From Streptomyces xanthophaeus (GTDB lineage: Bacteria; Actinomycetota; Actinomycetes; Streptomycetales; Streptomycetaceae): 64,000 nt of DNA. Each line of letters begins with the position of its first letter. The stretch's first letter is position 1. The notes beneath the pieces are model-generated. The model was not told the DNA's origin. It did not search any database and was given only the letters and a program-made list of their open reading frames with translations. The DNA lies in contig NZ_CP076543.1 in assembly GCF_030440515.1 (NCBI RefSeq), positions 558,001 to 622,000 of the forward strand. Reading direction: 5' to 3'. Below, piece by piece: positions 42,131 to 50,831 of the stretch. A program made the translations under genes and the position numbers.

Positions 42131-42919
42131 TCACGCCTTGAGGGCGCGCCCCGCCACGGTCAGCGCGAGGCGGCGGGGGACCAGGGCGGACGCCGTGGCG
42201 GAGAGCCGGTTGCCGAGGCCGACGACGATGCTGGGCGGGGTCTTTCCGCGTTCCAGTGCCCGGCGCGCGGCGGTGACGACCTGCTCCGGGGTGGCCATCC
42301 GGCCGACGGCGGCGTCGCGGCTGCCGACGACGTCGAAGAACTCGGTGCGGACCGGCCCCGGCGAGACGGCGAGCACCCGCAGGGAGGAGGCGCGCGTCTC
42401 GTACGCGACGGCCTCGGTGAAGTTCAGGACGAAGGCCTTCGTGGCGCCGTAGACCGCCATCGCCGGGGTCGGCTGGTAGGCGGCCGCGCTGGCCACGGTG
42501 ACGAGGGCGCCCCGGCCGTCGGCCGTCAGGCCGGGCAGGAACTCTCTGGTCAGTTCCGTGACCGCGAGCACGTTGAGCTGGATCATCTCGCTGATCCGGG
42601 CGGGGTCCTCGCCGGCGAAGGGGCCGTGGGTGCCGAAGCCCGCGTTGTTGACCAGCGTGTGGACCGGTACGCCGAGTGCGTCGAGCTCCGCGCGCAGCGC
42701 TGCCGCGGCGCCGGGCCGGGCGAGGTCGGCGGCGATCGGGCGGGCCGTGACCCCGTACCGGCGCTCCAGGTCCGCGGCCAGTTCCTCCAGCCGGTCGACG
42801 CGCCGGGCGACGAGGACGACGTCCGCCCCGCGCTCGGCCCACTGCCGGGCGAACTCGACGCCGAGGCCTGCACTCGCCCCGGTGATCAGGGCTGTGGTTC
42901 CGCGGTATGTCATAGACAT
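42131..42919 (-). CDS. short-chain dehydrogenase/reductase
   Basis: 262 residues, classical SDR. Cofactor motif TGASAGLG, NNAG at LVNNAGFGTHG, catalytic Ser region TVASAAAYQ and YGATK (Tyr-x-x-x-Lys). C-terminal segment matches the DltE/YqjQ-like subgroup with VSPGPVRTEFF. Divergent from a TetR gene whose operator covers the SDR promoter -35, so it is the likely main target of that repressor. Confidence 0.93.
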   Translation of the reverse strand: MSMTYRGTTALITGASAGLGVEFARQWAERGADVVLVARRVDRLEELAADLERRYGVTARPIAADLARPGAAAALRAELDALGVPVHTLVNNAGFGTHGPFAGEDPARISEMIQLNVLAVTELTREFLPGLTADGRGALVTVASAAAYQPTPAMAVYGATKAFVLNFTEAVAYETRASSLRVLAVSPGPVRTEFFDVVGSRDAAVGRMATPEQVVTAARRALERGKTPPSIVVGLGNRLSATASALVPRRLALTVAGRALKA

Positions 42920-42964
42920 GGGTCGGCGCTCCGTTCCGGGACTCCGGTTGATGGTCGATACTTG

Positions 42965-42993
42965 AATGTAGGCAGAGCAAACATTGTTGTCAA
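42965..42993 (-). promoter_or_regulatory. predicted SDR promoter overlapping the TetR operator
   Basis: On the minus strand a consensus TTGACA (plus 42988-42993) and TACATT (plus 42965-42970) are spaced by exactly 17 bases, reading toward the SDR gene. The -35 lies inside the palindrome at 42985-43001. Confidence 0.8.
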
Positions 42994-43001
42994 TGACAAC
43001 A
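42985..43001. promoter_or_regulatory. TetR-type operator
   Basis: TGTTGTCA-A-TGACAACA, a perfect inverted repeat with 8-base arms around one base, between the SDR and TetR genes. Confidence 0.85.
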
Positions 43002-43019
43002 TCGAGGGAGGAGACCGCC

Positions 43020-43640
43020 TTGGCCGACGCCGATGCGCCCTATCACCACGGCAATCTCAGGGAGGCCCTGCTGGCGCGCGCCGAGACCGTGCTCACGGCC
43101 TCGGGGGCGGACAGCCTCTCCCTCCGCGCCCTCGCACGCGACCTCGGCGTCAGCCATGCGGCGCCCGGCCGCCACTTCCGCGACCGGCAGGCACTGCTGG
43201 ACGCGCTCGCCGTGGGCGGCTTCACCCGGCTCAACGAACGCCTCCGGGCCGCCGTGGGCGAGCCCGGCCCCGTCACCGCACGGCTCGCCTGCATGGGTCG
43301 CGCGTACATCGGCTTCGCCGTCGCGCACGCCCCGCTGCTGAGCCTGATGTTCACGGCCAAGCACGCCGACCACTCCAGCGCCGAACTCCGCGAGCTCGGC
43401 CACCAGAGCCTGGAGATCGCCGCCGAACTGATCGCCCTCGCGCAGCGGGAGGGTGTCGTACGGGCGGGCGATCCGGCCCGGCTCGCCCAGGTCGCCTTCT
43501 CCGTGGTGCACGGCCTCGCGGCCCTGGCCGTCGGCTCCCTCCTCGAGGACACGCCGCTGGACGAGGCGACCGACCTCGCCCTCGACGTCCTGCTCACGGG
43601 CCTCGGCACGGCCCGCCGCGACCGGCAGGACACCCCGTAG
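43020..43640 (+). CDS. TetR/AcrR family transcriptional regulator
   Basis: 206 residues. The TTG start at 43020 is chosen: GGGAGGAG lies seven bases upstream, and the alternative ATG at 42993 sits in the centre of the operator. N-terminal HTH: LREALLARAETVLTASGADS, LSLRALARDLGVSHAAPGRHF; the C-terminal ligand domain is of the WHG/TetR_C_33 type (ACMGRAYIGFAVAHAPLLSLMF). The palindrome it presumably binds covers its own 5' region and the divergent SDR promoter. Confidence 0.92.
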   Translation: MADADAPYHHGNLREALLARAETVLTASGADSLSLRALARDLGVSHAAPGRHFRDRQALLDALAVGGFTRLNERLRAAVGEPGPVTARLACMGRAYIGFAVAHAPLLSLMFTAKHADHSSAELRELGHQSLEIAAELIALAQREGVVRAGDPARLAQVAFSVVHGLAALAVGSLLEDTPLDEATDLALDVLLTGLGTARRDRQDTP

Positions 43641-43702
43641 CGCATTTCGGTCCCGGTCGCCACCCGCGAGGCAGGGTGTGCGGCCGGAACCGATCGGAAT
43701 GC

Positions 43703-43722
43703 GCGCGCGGATTTCCGCGCGC
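43703..43722 (+). terminator. hairpin after the TetR gene
   Basis: GCGCGCGG / CCGCGCGC 8-bp stem with ATTT loop, 63 bases past the TetR stop. Confidence 0.6.
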
Positions 43723-43935
43723 CGGACGGGGTCCGCGCGTCGCCCACCTCCCGTTACGCCACCGCGCGCCGCGCGCGGGCCCGGATCCTCGCCGGAAATC
43801 GACGTCATCGATGGCGCATAACGGTTCCTCCGGTCCGATGAACTCCAACGAAAGGCCCCATCAGGCAAGTTGGGCGTAGTTATGCTCCCGCCCACCGGTC
43901 AGAAGGCCCCCCTTTTCGATAGTTCGAGGACGCCG

Positions 43936-45474
43936 ATGGAGCAAAGAGGTACGCCCCCCGAAAGTGCCCACCTGGAGGGAAGAGCAAGCCGGATGCTGCC
44001 CGCGATCGCGGTCGTGGCCGCCGCCTGCCTGGTAGGGGCGCTCGCCTCCTCCTCGGGACCGCTCGGCACCGCCTTGATCGCCGTAGGCGCCGTGTGCACC
44101 GCAGCGGTCCTCGTAGAGGTTCGGCGGCGCGGCCGCGCGCTCGCCGCCGGACGCGCCCAGGTCGCGGCTCTCCAGCACGCCCTGGCCCGGCAGGAGACCG
44201 AGGCGGCCCGGCTGTCCCGGTCGGTGCTGCCCGAGGCCATCGAGCGGCTGCGCAAGGGCGAGCCGGCCGAGGAGGTCCTGACCGCCCTGGGCGGTCGCGG
44301 CGGCCACGGCAGCCGCTGGGGCGACGACGAGGCCCTGACCCCGCGCTTCAGAGCCGCCCTCCAGGCCGTGCTGGCCCACGTCGTCGACGCGGTCGACAAC
44401 GAGGAGAGCCTGCGCGACTCGGCGCAGCGGGCCTTCGTGAACGTCGCCCGGCGCGTGCAGGCGATCGTCCATCAGCAGGCCCACGAGATGCGCGAGATGG
44501 AGGACCGGCACGGGAGCAACCCGGACGTGTTCGGCGACCTGCTGCGGCTCGACCACGGCACCGCGCTGATCGGCCGGCTCGCCGACTCCATCTCGGTCCT
44601 CGGCGGCGCGCGCCCCGGCCGGCAGTGGAGCCGGGCCGTCACCCTGTACAGCGTGATGCGCGGAGCGATGTCGAGGATCATCGACTACCAGCGGGTGGAG
44701 CTGCACTCGGTCTCCGAGGTCGCCGTCGTCGGTCCCGTCGTGGAACCGCTGATCCACACCCTGGCGGAGCTGCTGGACAACGCCACCCGGTACTCGCCGC
44801 CGCACACCCGGGTCCACCTCACGGCCGTCGAGGTGCAGTCGGGCATCGCCGTGGAGATCGAGGACGGCGGCCTGAGCATGAGCGAGGAGGCCCGCAGCCG
44901 GGCGGAGAAGATGCTCGCCCAGGCGCAGTCCGGCATCGACCTCAACGACCTGGGCGAGACGCCCAGGCTGGGTCTGGCGGTGGTCGGCCGGCTGGCACAG
45001 GCGTACGGATTCCAGGTGTCCCTGCGCTCGTCCGCGTACGGCGGCGTCCGCGCCGTGGTGATCGTGCCGCAGCACCTGATCACCACGGCGTCCTCCGCGA
45101 CCGGGCTCGCCCACGGCATCGGCTCCTCCTCGGGGCCCAGGGCCGTGGCCGCCACACCGCGTGAGCACCCCTTCGACCGCTCGTCGGCGGGCGTGGGCTC
45201 GCCCGCGCCCCGGCCGGCTCCGGCGCCCGGGCCCGCGCCCGTCGCCGCCGCGCAGCCGGAGGCCGGCGCGCGTACCGCGAACGGCCTGCCGCAGCGGCGC
45301 CGCAAGGACCGTGTGACCACCGCCGACGCCCGGCCGGCCGCGGAGCCCCGGTCGGCGGACGACGGCGGCCCCGGAATGTGGCTGGAGGCGTTCCACAGCG
45401 GACTGTCCGGCACCCCCGGCCACGATGTGCCGGGCACCGAAGGAACGTCGGGTTCAGCGACCAAGGGGGCGTAA
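43936..45474 (+). CDS. cvnA: conservon sensor histidine kinase-like protein (CvnA type)
   Basis: 512 residues. Two N-terminal membrane helices (about 23-62), a helical region, and a HATPase module with N-box HTLAELLDNATRYSPP and the degenerate LGLAVVGRLAQAYGF G2 region; a typical H-box phospho-acceptor is not obvious. A long Pro/Ala-rich, Arg-containing tail follows. ATG 43936 is preferred (AGGA six bases upstream); ATG 43882 would add 18 residues. First of five ordered conservon genes, which in streptomycetes form a membrane-associated complex resembling eukaryotic G-protein-coupled signalling. Confidence 0.92.
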   Translation: MEQRGTPPESAHLEGRASRMLPAIAVVAAACLVGALASSSGPLGTALIAVGAVCTAAVLVEVRRRGRALAAGRAQVAALQHALARQETEAARLSRSVLPEAIERLRKGEPAEEVLTALGGRGGHGSRWGDDEALTPRFRAALQAVLAHVVDAVDNEESLRDSAQRAFVNVARRVQAIVHQQAHEMREMEDRHGSNPDVFGDLLRLDHGTALIGRLADSISVLGGARPGRQWSRAVTLYSVMRGAMSRIIDYQRVELHSVSEVAVVGPVVEPLIHTLAELLDNATRYSPPHTRVHLTAVEVQSGIAVEIEDGGLSMSEEARSRAEKMLAQAQSGIDLNDLGETPRLGLAVVGRLAQAYGFQVSLRSSAYGGVRAVVIVPQHLITTASSATGLAHGIGSSSGPRAVAATPREHPFDRSSAGVGSPAPRPAPAPGPAPVAAAQPEAGARTANGLPQRRRKDRVTTADARPAAEPRSADDGGPGMWLEAFHSGLSGTPGHDVPGTEGTSGSATKGA

Positions 45475-45477
45475 TCG

Positions 45478-45888
45478 ATGATGACTCAGCGAATCAGCAG
45501 CATGGACTGGATGCTCAAGGACCTGGCCGCCGGAGTGCCGCAGACGCGGCACGTGATCGTCCTGTCCGCGGACGGGCTCTGCGTGGCGCAGTACGGCGCC
45601 GAGACCGACACGGCCGACCGCCTGGCGGCGGCCTGCGCGGGCCTGCAGAGCCTGGCCGGAGCGGTGGCCGCGGAACTGCCCCGCTCGGAGGGCAGGATGC
45701 GTCTGGTCGTGATCGAGATGGACGGCGGGTTCTTCTACCTGATGGCCGCCGGCGACGGCTCCTATCTCGCGGTCCTCGCCGACGAGGGCGTGGACGCGGG
45801 CCTGATGGGCGCGCAGATGCGCAACCTGGTGACCCGAATGGGGGACCACCTGAGCAGCCCGCCCCGACATGACGGGCAGCCCGCGTGA
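45478..45888 (+). CDS. cvnB: roadblock/LC7 domain protein (CvnB type)
   Basis: 136 residues, roadblock/LC7 fold: MDWMLKDLAAGVPQTRHVIV, LSADGLCVAQYGAETDTADR, and MRLVVIEMDGGFFYLMAAGDGSYLAVLAD. Such proteins act as GTPase partners or activators. Starts three bases after cvnA and overlaps cvnC by four (GTGA). Confidence 0.94.
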   Translation: MMTQRISSMDWMLKDLAAGVPQTRHVIVLSADGLCVAQYGAETDTADRLAAACAGLQSLAGAVAAELPRSEGRMRLVVIEMDGGFFYLMAAGDGSYLAVLADEGVDAGLMGAQMRNLVTRMGDHLSSPPRHDGQPA

Positions 45889-46244
45889 ATGAGCCGCCCA
45901 CAGGCTGGGAGGACGGCAGCCCCGAACGGCTCTACGTCATCACCGGCGGACGCAGTGGACCCTCCACCGCCGTCCATCTGGACCTCGTGACCTTAGTCGT
46001 GGCCAAAGGGTCCGCCCGGCCCGAGATGCAGCCCGAGCAGGCGGCCATCCTCCGGATGTGCCGGTCACCGCTGTCGGTGGCCGAGATCGCCGCGTACGCG
46101 GGCCTGCCCGTGAGCGTCGTCACCGTGCTGGTCGGGGACCTGATGGCCGCTCGCCGCGTGTACGTCCGTCCGCCCGTTCCCGCCGCGCAGCTACCCGACC
46201 TTGCTCTGATCGAGGCAGTGATCGATGGACTTCAAAAGCTCTGA
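45885..46244 (+). CDS. cvnC: DUF742 protein (CvnC type)
   Basis: 119 residues, DUF742: RLYVITGGRSGPS, LDLVTLVV, QAAILRMCRSPLSVAEIAAY and the winged-helix-like AGLPVSVVTVLVGDLMAARRV with the final LIEAVIDGLQKL. GTG start overlaps the cvnB stop; its end overlaps cvnD by 20 bases. Confidence 0.94.
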   Translation: MNEPPTGWEDGSPERLYVITGGRSGPSTAVHLDLVTLVVAKGSARPEMQPEQAAILRMCRSPLSVAEIAAYAGLPVSVVTVLVGDLMAARRVYVRPPVPAAQLPDLALIEAVIDGLQKL

Positions 46245-46845
46245 CCCGCCCGCCGGGCCACGCGAGGCGGACATACTCCCGCAGACGGCCGCGGCCGCCG
46301 TGAAGATCGTCATCGTGGGCGGATTCGGCGTGGGCAAGACGACGATGGTCGGTGCGGTCAGCGAGATCAAGCCGCTGACGACCGAGGAGACGATGACCCG
46401 GGCCGGCGTCGGTGTGGACGACACCTGGGGCGTGGACCGCAAGATCACCACCACCGTCGCCATGGACTTCGGCCGCATCAGCATCAACGACGAGCTCGTC
46501 CTGTACCTGTTCGGAACACCTGGCCAGGAGCGTTTCTGGTTCCTGTGGCGCGGACTCTTCGAGGGCGCGCTCGGAGCGGTCGTACTCCTCGACACCCGCC
46601 GGCTGGAGATCAGCTTCGATGTGATCGGACGGCTGGAGGAGCGGGGCGTCCCCTTCGTCGTGGCCGTCAACTCCTTCCCCGGCGCACCCGAGCATCCGCT
46701 GGAGGAACTGCGCCAGGCCCTCGATCTGCCCCCCACCGTCCCGATCCTCGTCTGCGATGCCAGACGGCGGGACTCGTCCCGCGATGTCCTGCTGACCCTC
46801 ATGCGCTACCTGCACTCCCAGGCAGCCACCCAGGAGGCAATGTGA
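46225..46845 (+). CDS. cvnD: conservon Ras-like GTPase (CvnD type)
   Basis: 206 residues. G1 P-loop GGFGVGKTTMVGAV, G3 region FGTPGQERFWFLW, and a degenerate G4 (VAVNSFPG instead of NKxD), as in the MglA/conservon GTPase group. Expected switch component with the roadblock partner CvnB. Overlaps its neighbours on both sides (20 bases with cvnC; GTGA with the P450). Confidence 0.94.
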   Translation: MDFKSSDPPAGPREADILPQTAAAAVKIVIVGGFGVGKTTMVGAVSEIKPLTTEETMTRAGVGVDDTWGVDRKITTTVAMDFGRISINDELVLYLFGTPGQERFWFLWRGLFEGALGAVVLLDTRRLEISFDVIGRLEERGVPFVVAVNSFPGAPEHPLEELRQALDLPPTVPILVCDARRRDSSRDVLLTLMRYLHSQAATQEAM

Positions 46846-48239
46846 GTAACAGCCCCACCCCACCGCCCGAGTGCCCCGCCCACGCGGCGGCGGCGACCGC
46901 CGGCGGCCTGTACCGCCTCCACGGGGCGGAGGCGCAGGCCGATCCCCTCGCGCTGTACGAGAAGCTGCGGGCCGAACACGGGGCGGTGGCCCCTGTACTG
47001 GTGAGCGGGGACCTTCCGGCCTGGCTGGTCCTCGGCCACCGGGAGAACCTGGACGTGGCACGCACGTCCTCGCGCTTCGCCCGCGACCCGCGGGGATGGC
47101 GCGACATGAAAGAGGGCCGGGTGCCGGCCGACACCCCGCTCGGCCCCATGGTCTCGTGGGTGCCGGTGTGCAACTTCACCGACGGGCCCGTTCACGAGCG
47201 GCTGCGCTCGGCCGTGGTGGAGTCCCTGGAGCGCTTCGACAAGCGCGGCATCCGCCGCTACGTGACCCGCTTCGCCAATCAGCTCGTCGACCAGATCGCG
47301 GGTGAGGGGTACGCCGACCTGGTGTCCGCCTTCTCCGACCAGCTCCCGATGCTGGTCATGACCCAGCTCATCGGGGCACCCGACGAACACGGCCCCCTGC
47401 TGGTCAACGCGGCGCGCGACATGCTCCAGGGGACCGAGACGGCCCTCCAGAGCGACCGCTACGTCACCGCCACGCTGGAACACCTGGTCGTGGAGCGCAA
47501 GGCCAGGCCCGTGCGCGACCTCGCGTCCTGGCTGATCGAGCACCCCGCGAACCTGAGCGACACCGAGGTTCTGATGCACCTGCGGGTCGTGCTGATCGCG
47601 GCCTACGAGACCACCGCCAACCTGATCGCCAACACGCTGCGGACCGTACTGACCGACCCGCGCTTCCGGGCCAGCCTCTCCGGAGGGCACATGACGCTGC
47701 CCGACGCCCTGGAGCAGGTCCTGTGGGACGACCCGCCGATCAACACGATCATCGGGCGCTGGGCCACCGGTGACACCGTGCTCGGCGGCCGGGAGGTGAA
47801 GGCGGGCGACATGATCCTGCTCGGGCTGGCCGCGGGCAACGCCGACCCGCAGATCCGGCCGGATCCCGCGGCGTCCGTCCACGGCAACCGTTCCCACCTG
47901 GCCTTCAGCAGCGGCCCGCACGAGTGCCCGGGCCAGGACATCGGCCGTGCCATCGCGGACACCGGCATCGAGGTCCTGCTGGACCGGCTGCCCGACCTCC
48001 AGCTGGCGGTCGACGCGAGCGAGCTGCAATGGCGGGGCACCCTCATGTCACGCCACCTGCTGTCCCTGCCGGTACGGTTCGCCCCGCGCTCCGTACCGAA
48101 CGCGCAGCCCCAGGACGAGCAGCCGGCCGGGCACCCCGTGCACGCGCCCGTCCCGCCGCAGCCGACGGCGGCGCCCGTGGTCGCGGGTCGGCGCCGCCGC
48201 GCCGTCAGCTGGTGGCGGCGGCTGCTCGGCCTCGGCTGA
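46842..48239 (+). CDS. cvnE: cytochrome P450 of the conservon (CvnE type)
   Basis: 465 residues. Haem-binding loop FSSGPHECPGQD (Cys about 369), ExxR-region present earlier as LEQVLWDD with PINTIIGRW; the I-helix AAYETTANLIAN lacks the usual AGxxT but keeps Glu-Thr-Thr. An extended C-terminal tail ends in an Arg/Trp-rich RRRRAVSWWRRLLGLG, an amphipathic or basic membrane-contact motif. GTG 46842 overlaps cvnD with AGGAGG upstream. Some conservons contain such P450s; the substrate is unknown. Confidence 0.92.
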   Translation: MSNSPTPPPECPAHAAAATAGGLYRLHGAEAQADPLALYEKLRAEHGAVAPVLVSGDLPAWLVLGHRENLDVARTSSRFARDPRGWRDMKEGRVPADTPLGPMVSWVPVCNFTDGPVHERLRSAVVESLERFDKRGIRRYVTRFANQLVDQIAGEGYADLVSAFSDQLPMLVMTQLIGAPDEHGPLLVNAARDMLQGTETALQSDRYVTATLEHLVVERKARPVRDLASWLIEHPANLSDTEVLMHLRVVLIAAYETTANLIANTLRTVLTDPRFRASLSGGHMTLPDALEQVLWDDPPINTIIGRWATGDTVLGGREVKAGDMILLGLAAGNADPQIRPDPAASVHGNRSHLAFSSGPHECPGQDIGRAIADTGIEVLLDRLPDLQLAVDASELQWRGTLMSRHLLSLPVRFAPRSVPNAQPQDEQPAGHPVHAPVPPQPTAAPVVAGRRRRAVSWWRRLLGLG

Positions 48240-48295
48240 CGGCTGCCCGGCCGGCGGCTGCCCGGCTCCTGCCGACGCTGCCGGTTTCCGGGCCG

Positions 48296-48324
48296 GGGGC
48301 CCCGGGCATTGCGCCCGGGGCCCC
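48296..48324. terminator. bidirectional terminator between conservon and terpene genes
   Basis: Perfect 12-bp stem GGGGCCCCGGGC with its complement and a five-base loop between convergent stops at 48239 and 48334. Confidence 0.92.
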
Positions 48325-48333
48325 TGGTGTCTC

Positions 48334-49449
48334 TCAGCCGTGCGCCCGCTGCCACCAGGAGGCGAGGGCCGGCACCTCCGGCGGCTCGGTCCCGGCGAAG
48401 CTGGGGGCGTCGGCGTACCGGAGCGCGAACCGGGCTTCCGCCAGGGGCAGTTCGTGCCGGTTACGCGGGCTCGCGTATCGGGGTGCCCGGCTCTGCCAGG
48501 CGATGGAGCCGGCCACGTAGTGTCCCAACGCCGCCAAGTGACGGCGCAGTTCCGCGTTCGCGCCGGCCTCCAGCCTGGCCCGCAGCGTCATGAAGCGGAC
48601 CATGACCCGGTCACGCAGGGCCACCGCGAGCGGCACGGCCTCGGCAGGCGAGCAGTTCTCCTGGTGGGCGAGGACATTGACGAGATTCACCTCCCTCGGC
48701 TCCAGGTGGTCGTCCTTGTCGTAGGAGAACAGGTCGTTGTCCGCACTGACGACGAATCCCGCCGCATCCGTCAGTGCCGTCAGAGCGCGGGAGCAGAGCA
48801 CCTCCGCCGGGAGCCGGTCCCCGCGTACGATGTCGGACCAGGTCAGTGAGAAGCGCGTACCGTTCGCCAGCGGTCCCATGGCGACGAAGTCGTTCAGCCC
48901 CGGCATGCTCCCGGCCTCGGCCCGGGCGGCCCGCCAGGCTGCTCCGAGCAGCCAGTCGCGCGTCCCCTCGGCGAACCTGCGCAGCTCGTAGGGCGTGAGC
49001 ATCGCATGGGTGCGGCGCACCAGGTCCAGCAGTGCACGGGTCATCGGTCCGTCGGGCAGCACCGAGGCTCCCGGATCCTCGATGGTGCGCAGCAGACGTA
49101 CGCCGTGTTCGACGACGGCACCCGTCCCCACCTCGCCGGAACCCGAATCCTGCCAGTCGTCGACGGCGTTGGCCCAGTAGTTCCATTCGGTGAAGAGCAG
49201 GAGGGCCTCCATGTCCCCGTCGGGGACGATGCGGCTGGAGAAGTCGGCGCTGTGGGTGGCGAGACCCCATGCGCGCTCGACCGGATCGGGGTAGATACCG
49301 AAGGCGTCCAGCCACTCGACCGCCAGGGCCTCCACCTGCTTCGCCTCGGGATGGACGAGGTCGCGCTCCAGGGGGCAGTAGAAGGCAGGCAGGCGCGTAC
49401 CGAGGAGCGAGGGGCGCTGTGCCGGTGGCGGTGGCGGTGGCGCCGTCAT
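48334..49449 (-). CDS. class I terpene synthase
   Basis: 371 residues. Aspartate-rich motif [12 protein letters not shown] (DDxxD-like) near residue 97, NSE/DTE motif NDLFSYDKD near 233, and the RY pair (RAPRY) near 320. The N-terminal [25 protein letters not shown] is typical of bacterial monodomain terpene cyclases. A Pro-rich start ([13 protein letters not shown]) recalls 2-methylisoborneol-type synthases. Its start overlaps the methyltransferase stop (ATGA), so the pair is translationally coupled. Probably cyclises a methylated prenyl diphosphate made by the partner. Confidence 0.88.
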   Translation of the reverse strand: MTAPPPPPPAQRPSLLGTRLPAFYCPLERDLVHPEAKQVEALAVEWLDAFGIYPDPVERAWGLATHSADFSSRIVPDGDMEALLLFTEWNYWANAVDDWQDSGSGEVGTGAVVEHGVRLLRTIEDPGASVLPDGPMTRALLDLVRRTHAMLTPYELRRFAEGTRDWLLGAAWRAARAEAGSMPGLNDFVAMGPLANGTRFSLTWSDIVRGDRLPAEVLCSRALTALTDAAGFVVSADNDLFSYDKDDHLEPREVNLVNVLAHQENCSPAEAVPLAVALRDRVMVRFMTLRARLEAGANAELRRHLAALGHYVAGSIAWQSRAPRYASPRNRHELPLAEARFALRYADAPSFAGTEPPEVPALASWWQRAHG

Positions 49450-50363
49450 CGGCGGCCTCCGATCCGGAACTGCAGCAGCCGCGTCTGCACCGCGTGGTCA
49501 CGCCAGAGCCGGAAGAACCTGCTGTGTGCGAGCGTCGACTGTTCGAGCCGGTCGCGGGTCCAGGCACCGGGCCGGGCGTCGGCGTCCGCGCGGAGCCGGT
49601 CGAGTTCGGCGGTGTTCCACGCCATGGACTGCACCCAGAACTCCGCCACCGAGTCCGTCACGTCCTCCTCGTGCACGAGTTCAAACCCGGCCGCCTCGGC
49701 TGCGGCGAGGTACTCCCCTCTCAGCCCCAGTCGCGTTCTGTAGTAGCCGTCGATGAACGCGCGCCCTGCGGTGCGACCCGCGAAGTGCTCCTGGATCCCG
49801 AACCATCCACCGGGCTCCAGCGCCTTGGCGACCACCTCGAAGAGTCGGGCCCGGTCGGTGTAACCGCTGCTCTCGTTGGCATACACGGCGTCGTACGCAC
49901 AGGTCTCGTCCAGGTCGTGCACATCCCCCAGTACGGGTTTCACCCGCCCGCCGACCCCTGCGTGCCGGGCGAAGTGCCGGACGATCGGGATGTGTTCCGC
50001 CGCGACGGTGAGGCCGGTGACCGATGCTCCGTGCTCCTGCGCCCAGTACAGCGACGTCCCGCCCAGGCCGCAGCCGATGTCCAGCAGGCGCCGGGGCGCC
50101 ACGTCGTACGCGCCCCACGACCGGGCCGCGTGCTCGACTATCCGCTCCTGCGCGTCGAGCATGCGCTGCTTGAGCACGTTCTGGGGGGCGGTACTGTCCG
50201 GCGGGCCGTCCGGATACAGACCCACATGGAAGTGGACACGGGGACCCGGGCCGTACTTGTGCAGGATCTCCTGCGTCTTGTGGCTGTAATAGAGCCGTAT
50301 CGGATCGTCCGCGGCCGAGTCCTGGCCGCCGGGTAAGGACGATACGAGGGGGGTGACGCGCAT
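49446..50363 (-). CDS. SAM-dependent methyltransferase, probable prenyl-diphosphate C-methyltransferase
   Basis: 305 residues. Motif [17 protein letters not shown], a [16 protein letters not shown] acidic/aromatic loop and CGLGGT context place it with class I methyltransferases of the cyclopropane-fatty-acid/geranyl-diphosphate type. The N-terminal block [20 protein letters not shown] and [11 protein letters not shown] resembles methyltransferases acting on prenyl groups. Start at 50363 (ATG) is chosen over the open 30 codons upstream. Together with the overlapping terpene synthase it forms a minimal cluster for a methylated (non-canonical carbon number) terpenoid, as in 2-methylisoborneol pathways. 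Exact prenyl substrate not resolvable. Confidence 0.8.
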   Translation of the reverse strand: MRVTPLVSSLPGGQDSAADDPIRLYYSHKTQEILHKYGPGPRVHFHVGLYPDGPPDSTAPQNVLKQRMLDAQERIVEHAARSWGAYDVAPRRLLDIGCGLGGTSLYWAQEHGASVTGLTVAAEHIPIVRHFARHAGVGGRVKPVLGDVHDLDETCAYDAVYANESSGYTDRARLFEVVAKALEPGGWFGIQEHFAGRTAGRAFIDGYYRTRLGLRGEYLAAAEAAGFELVHEEDVTDSVAEFWVQSMAWNTAELDRLRADADARPGAWTRDRLEQSTLAHSRFFRLWRDHAVQTRLLQFRIGGRR

Positions 50364-50622
50364 GGGGTGTCCGCCCTTTCGTGGGGTAGGGCCGCCTCCG
50401 GGACACGCTGTCACCGCACTCACCGCGTCCCGTCCGGCACACTGTTGAAGCACGGATCATCGTGGCACTTCGCCTGCCCCACGTCAGCCCACTGGAGCAA
50501 CACGGAACAGCGTCCGAATCCCGCCACGAGCAGGCTGACCGGCAACGGTGCTCGCCGACGGAAGCGGGCGGGCCAATCAGCCTTGCGGACAGATACTGTC
50601 CGCAACCGGAGGAGTCGTCGGT
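50364..50622. other. divergent intergenic region left of the small ORF
   Basis: About 260 bases between the methyltransferase start and a possible small ORF. Contains no confident gene; holds the palindrome at 50583-50605 and GGAGGAG at 50608-50614. Confidence 0.5.
50583..50605. promoter_or_regulatory. 23-bp inverted repeat (operator candidate)
   Basis: TTGCGGACAG - ATA - CTGTCCGCAA, perfect 10-base arms around three bases, located directly before a GGAGGAG ribosome-site motif and a GTG at 50621/50623. Reads like the operator of a dimeric repressor (MarR, HxlR or TetR type). Confidence 0.75.
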
Positions 50623-50817
50623 GTGCGCGACGACAAGCACGCACAGCACCCGTCCGGAGTGGCTCGATACCCCGTGTTTCGCCTGGTCGGCCCGCCTGTG
50701 GGGCCCGGTACGAAGCCCGGCGGCCACGCGATCCCGATGGACCCGCGGCGGTGGCCCCACGATCCGGGGCGGGCGGCCGACCGCCGACCGCCAGAGCGCT
50801 ATGACCCGATTACGTAG
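50623..50817 (+). CDS. possible small protein behind a palindromic operator
   Basis: 64 residues starting VRDDKHAQHPSGVARYPVFR, Pro/Arg-rich, ending ERYDPIT. GGAGGAG lies eight bases before this GTG (six before another GTG at 50621 in a different frame). High GC at third codon positions, but the neighbouring frame is similar, so the choice of frame is uncertain. It may be a genuine small protein or the 5' remnant of a lost regulator gene. Confidence 0.35.
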   Translation: MRDDKHAQHPSGVARYPVFRLVGPPVGPGTKPGGHAIPMDPRRWPHDPGRAADRRPPERYDPIT

Positions 50818-50831
50818 ATATCCTGTGAAGT

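Noticed and set aside
46842..50363. P450, terpene synthase and methyltransferase as one biosynthetic operon
   Set aside because: The P450 is translationally coupled to the conservon and is convergent with the terpenoid genes across a strong terminator; a functional link is possible but not an operon.
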